NCBI GenBank assembly: GCA_905372235.1
Contig: CAJPOF010000062.1
Span: forward strand, 1-12,822
Source: an uncultured Treponema sp.
GTDB lineage: Bacteria; Spirochaetota; Spirochaetia; Treponematales; Treponemataceae
Direction of reading: 5' to 3'
Length of the DNA: 12,822 bases
In this document: positions 11,734-12,822 of the stretch, piece by piece
How positions within the stretch are numbered: the stretch's first letter is position 1
Layout: each line of letters begins with the position of its first letter
Notes under the pieces: generated by a model
Told to the model about the DNA's origin: nothing
What the model saw: the letters and a program-made list of their open reading frames with translations, nothing else
The model's database searches: none
Translations under genes and position numbers: made by a program

Positions 11734-12822
11734 TCAGAGTTTTTCGAAACTTACGGTTATAGTTTTGTCCGGAGCGAAATCCTCCGGTTTTACTTGGTAT
11801 GTATATTCGGTTTTGTTGCTGAAAGATTTCGGCTTACCGTTGATAAGCCAGTTTTTAACCGCTTCGCCGGAATTAAGTTTTGCCGTAAACCTGTACCAAT
11901 CTCTTTCTTTTATTTCAGTTTCCGTTACTACATCACCGTCAAACCCCAAATAACCTTTCTTGCATTCGATGCTACCGGAATCAAATTTCAGAATAGCTTT
12001 TTCAGCAGTTTTCTTTTTATAAGTAACATTAATGACATTGTCGGAGTCGGCATCTGTTTTTACTACCACATATCGAAAAACTTGGTCTTCCTTTCTTTTC
12101 TTTCCGTTTATATACCATGCATCCACAATTTCATCGCTGGTCAAGCCTAATGCTGTGAATTGATATGCATCCATTTCTTTTACCGTAGTTCCCGTTGTTA
12201 TATTGCCATCGCCACCAAAATAACCTTTTTCGCATTTGATATTGCCGGCAAAGGTCAGGGTGATTTTTTTAGCAATTTTCTTTTCATAAGTAATATTAAT
12301 GATATTGTCGGAGTCGGCATCCGATTTTTTTATTTGATATGGAAAATTTGAGCCTTCCCTCTTTTTGTTTCCGTTTATGTACCAGCCTTCCACGATTTCG
12401 CCATCGGCTAAGTCCAATGGTGTAAATCGATAATAATCGCCTTCTTCTACAGGACTTCTTGTTGTTACATCGCCTTCGTCACCAATAAAACCTTTCTTGC
12501 ATTCGATGTTGCCAGCAAATGTCAGGAGGATTTTATCGGAATTTTTCTTTTTATAAGTAACATTGATAACATTGCCGGAATCGGCATCTTCTTTTTTTAT
12601 TTCATATCGAAAATTTTGCTTTTCAGACTTTTTGTTTCCGTTTACATACCAGGCTTCAACAATTTCATTGCCGACCAAGCCTAATGCCTTGAAACTATAC
12701 CAATCGTTTTCTTCTACAGCAGTTCCGGATGTTACATCTCCCTCATTGCCAAGTTGACCTTTCTTGCATTCAACGCCGGAATCAAAACTCAGCGTCAGTT
12801 TTTCTTCAGCCGGATTCGGGGG
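11734..12822 (-). CDS. tandem-repeat protein, C-terminal part (InlB B-repeat-like units)
   Basis: The frame is open to the right edge, so the start lies outside the window. A TTG at 12678 lies inside a repeat and is not the start. The visible 362 residues are four tandem units after a short PPNPAEEK stretch: 12798-12529 (90 aa), 12528-12262 (89), 12261-11995 (89) and 11994-11737 (86). Each unit has the order TFxGxIECKKG, GDVTT, DxYxFTA, EIVxxWYINGKK, F-Y-V-K-DADSDNxINVTYKKK. The W-x-I-N-G and closing beta strand resemble divergent InlB B-repeat or related bacterial cell-surface repeats. This suggests an exported adhesin-like or structural surface protein, but no signal peptide can be seen here. 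The Cys in each unit (consensus C-K-K-G) is unusual for this fold. The last unit is the most diverged, a common sign of a capping repeat. Confidence 0.82.
   Translation of the reverse strand, partial: PPNPAEEKLTLSFDSGVECKKGQLGNEGDVTSGTAVEENDWYSFKALGLVGNEIVEAWYVNGNKKSEKQNFRYEIKKEDADSGNVINVTYKKKNSDKILLTFAGNIECKKGFIGDEGDVTTRSPVEEGDYYRFTPLDLADGEIVEGWYINGNKKREGSNFPYQIKKSDADSDNIINITYEKKIAKKITLTFAGNIKCEKGYFGGDGNITTGTTVKEMDAYQFTALGLTSDEIVDAWYINGKKRKEDQVFRYVVVKTDADSDNVINVTYKKKTAEKAILKFDSGSIECKKGYLGFDGDVVTETEIKERDWYRFTAKLNSGEAVKNWLINGKPKSFSNKTEYTYQVKPEDFAPDKTITVSFEKL
11995..12798 (-). repeat. coding tandem repeats with 267-bp period
   Basis: The DNA itself repeats: segments beginning AAGTAACATTAATGACATTG (+ strand) recur at 12021, 12288 and 12555, exactly 267 bp apart. 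The flanking AGTCGGCATC is also kept. Nucleotide identity is high in this block, pointing to fairly recent duplication or ongoing recombination between units. Confidence 0.85.

Noticed and set aside
12676..12678. TTG as start of the repeat protein
   Set aside because: It falls in the middle of a repeat unit and the same frame continues in repeat sequence to the window edge.

Overview
The window looks like a stretch of spirochaete chromosome, most likely a host-associated Treponema. This rests on the gene set: a dCache chemoreceptor paired with a sugar-type lipoprotein, an AAA_14/DUF4143 ATPase, an orphan PTS_EIIC_2 permease, a large protein with a helicase-associated domain, a HlyIII protein and a tandem-repeat surface-type protein. 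Moderate A+T content fits too. It is an inference from gene content, not a match to a known genome. I see no prophage, CRISPR array or named defence system.

Layout. (1) 1-85 is the 3' part of a 5S rRNA, the end of an rRNA operon on the + strand. (2) About 129-893 holds a solo IS200-type element with an intact tnpA on the - strand, hairpin ends, and a structured 3' region. A perfect terminator-like hairpin follows at 911-936. (3) 937-1316 is non-coding and ends in a perfect 18-bp palindrome. (4) 4772-1317 (- strand) is a two-gene operon: an extracellular sugar-type binding lipoprotein followed 18 nt later by a methyl-accepting chemotaxis protein, with no permease genes nearby. (5) 4773-5178 is a divergent intergenic region with four 13-nt direct repeats spaced 31/32/32 bp, directly upstream of (6) an AAA ATPase with a DUF4143 C-terminus (+, 5179-6540). 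(7) 6541-7037 is non-coding with a GC-rich repetitive segment. (8) 7038-8165 (+) is a PTS EIIC-like permease, convergent with (9) a 722-residue protein carrying a helicase-associated (PF13625-like) domain but no helicase motor (-, 10342-8174). (10) 11445-10525 (-) is a HlyIII/PAQR-type membrane protein with a long charged N-terminal extension and two altered metal-site positions. (11) 11734-12822 (-) is the C-terminal part of a protein built from ~89-residue repeats, running off the right edge.

How the genes work together. The only clear functional unit is the lipoprotein/chemoreceptor pair, which reads as a chemosensory module: the lipoprotein would bind a solute outside the inner membrane and the receptor would pass the signal to the Che machinery. 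The other genes look like independent single-gene units. The most distinctive non-coding signals are the helically phased repeats before the ATPase, a 15-nt complementarity between the 5' and 3' untranslated parts of the tnpA transcript, and a pair of related TCGAG-core palindromes that each sit 55-56 nt past a - strand stop codon.
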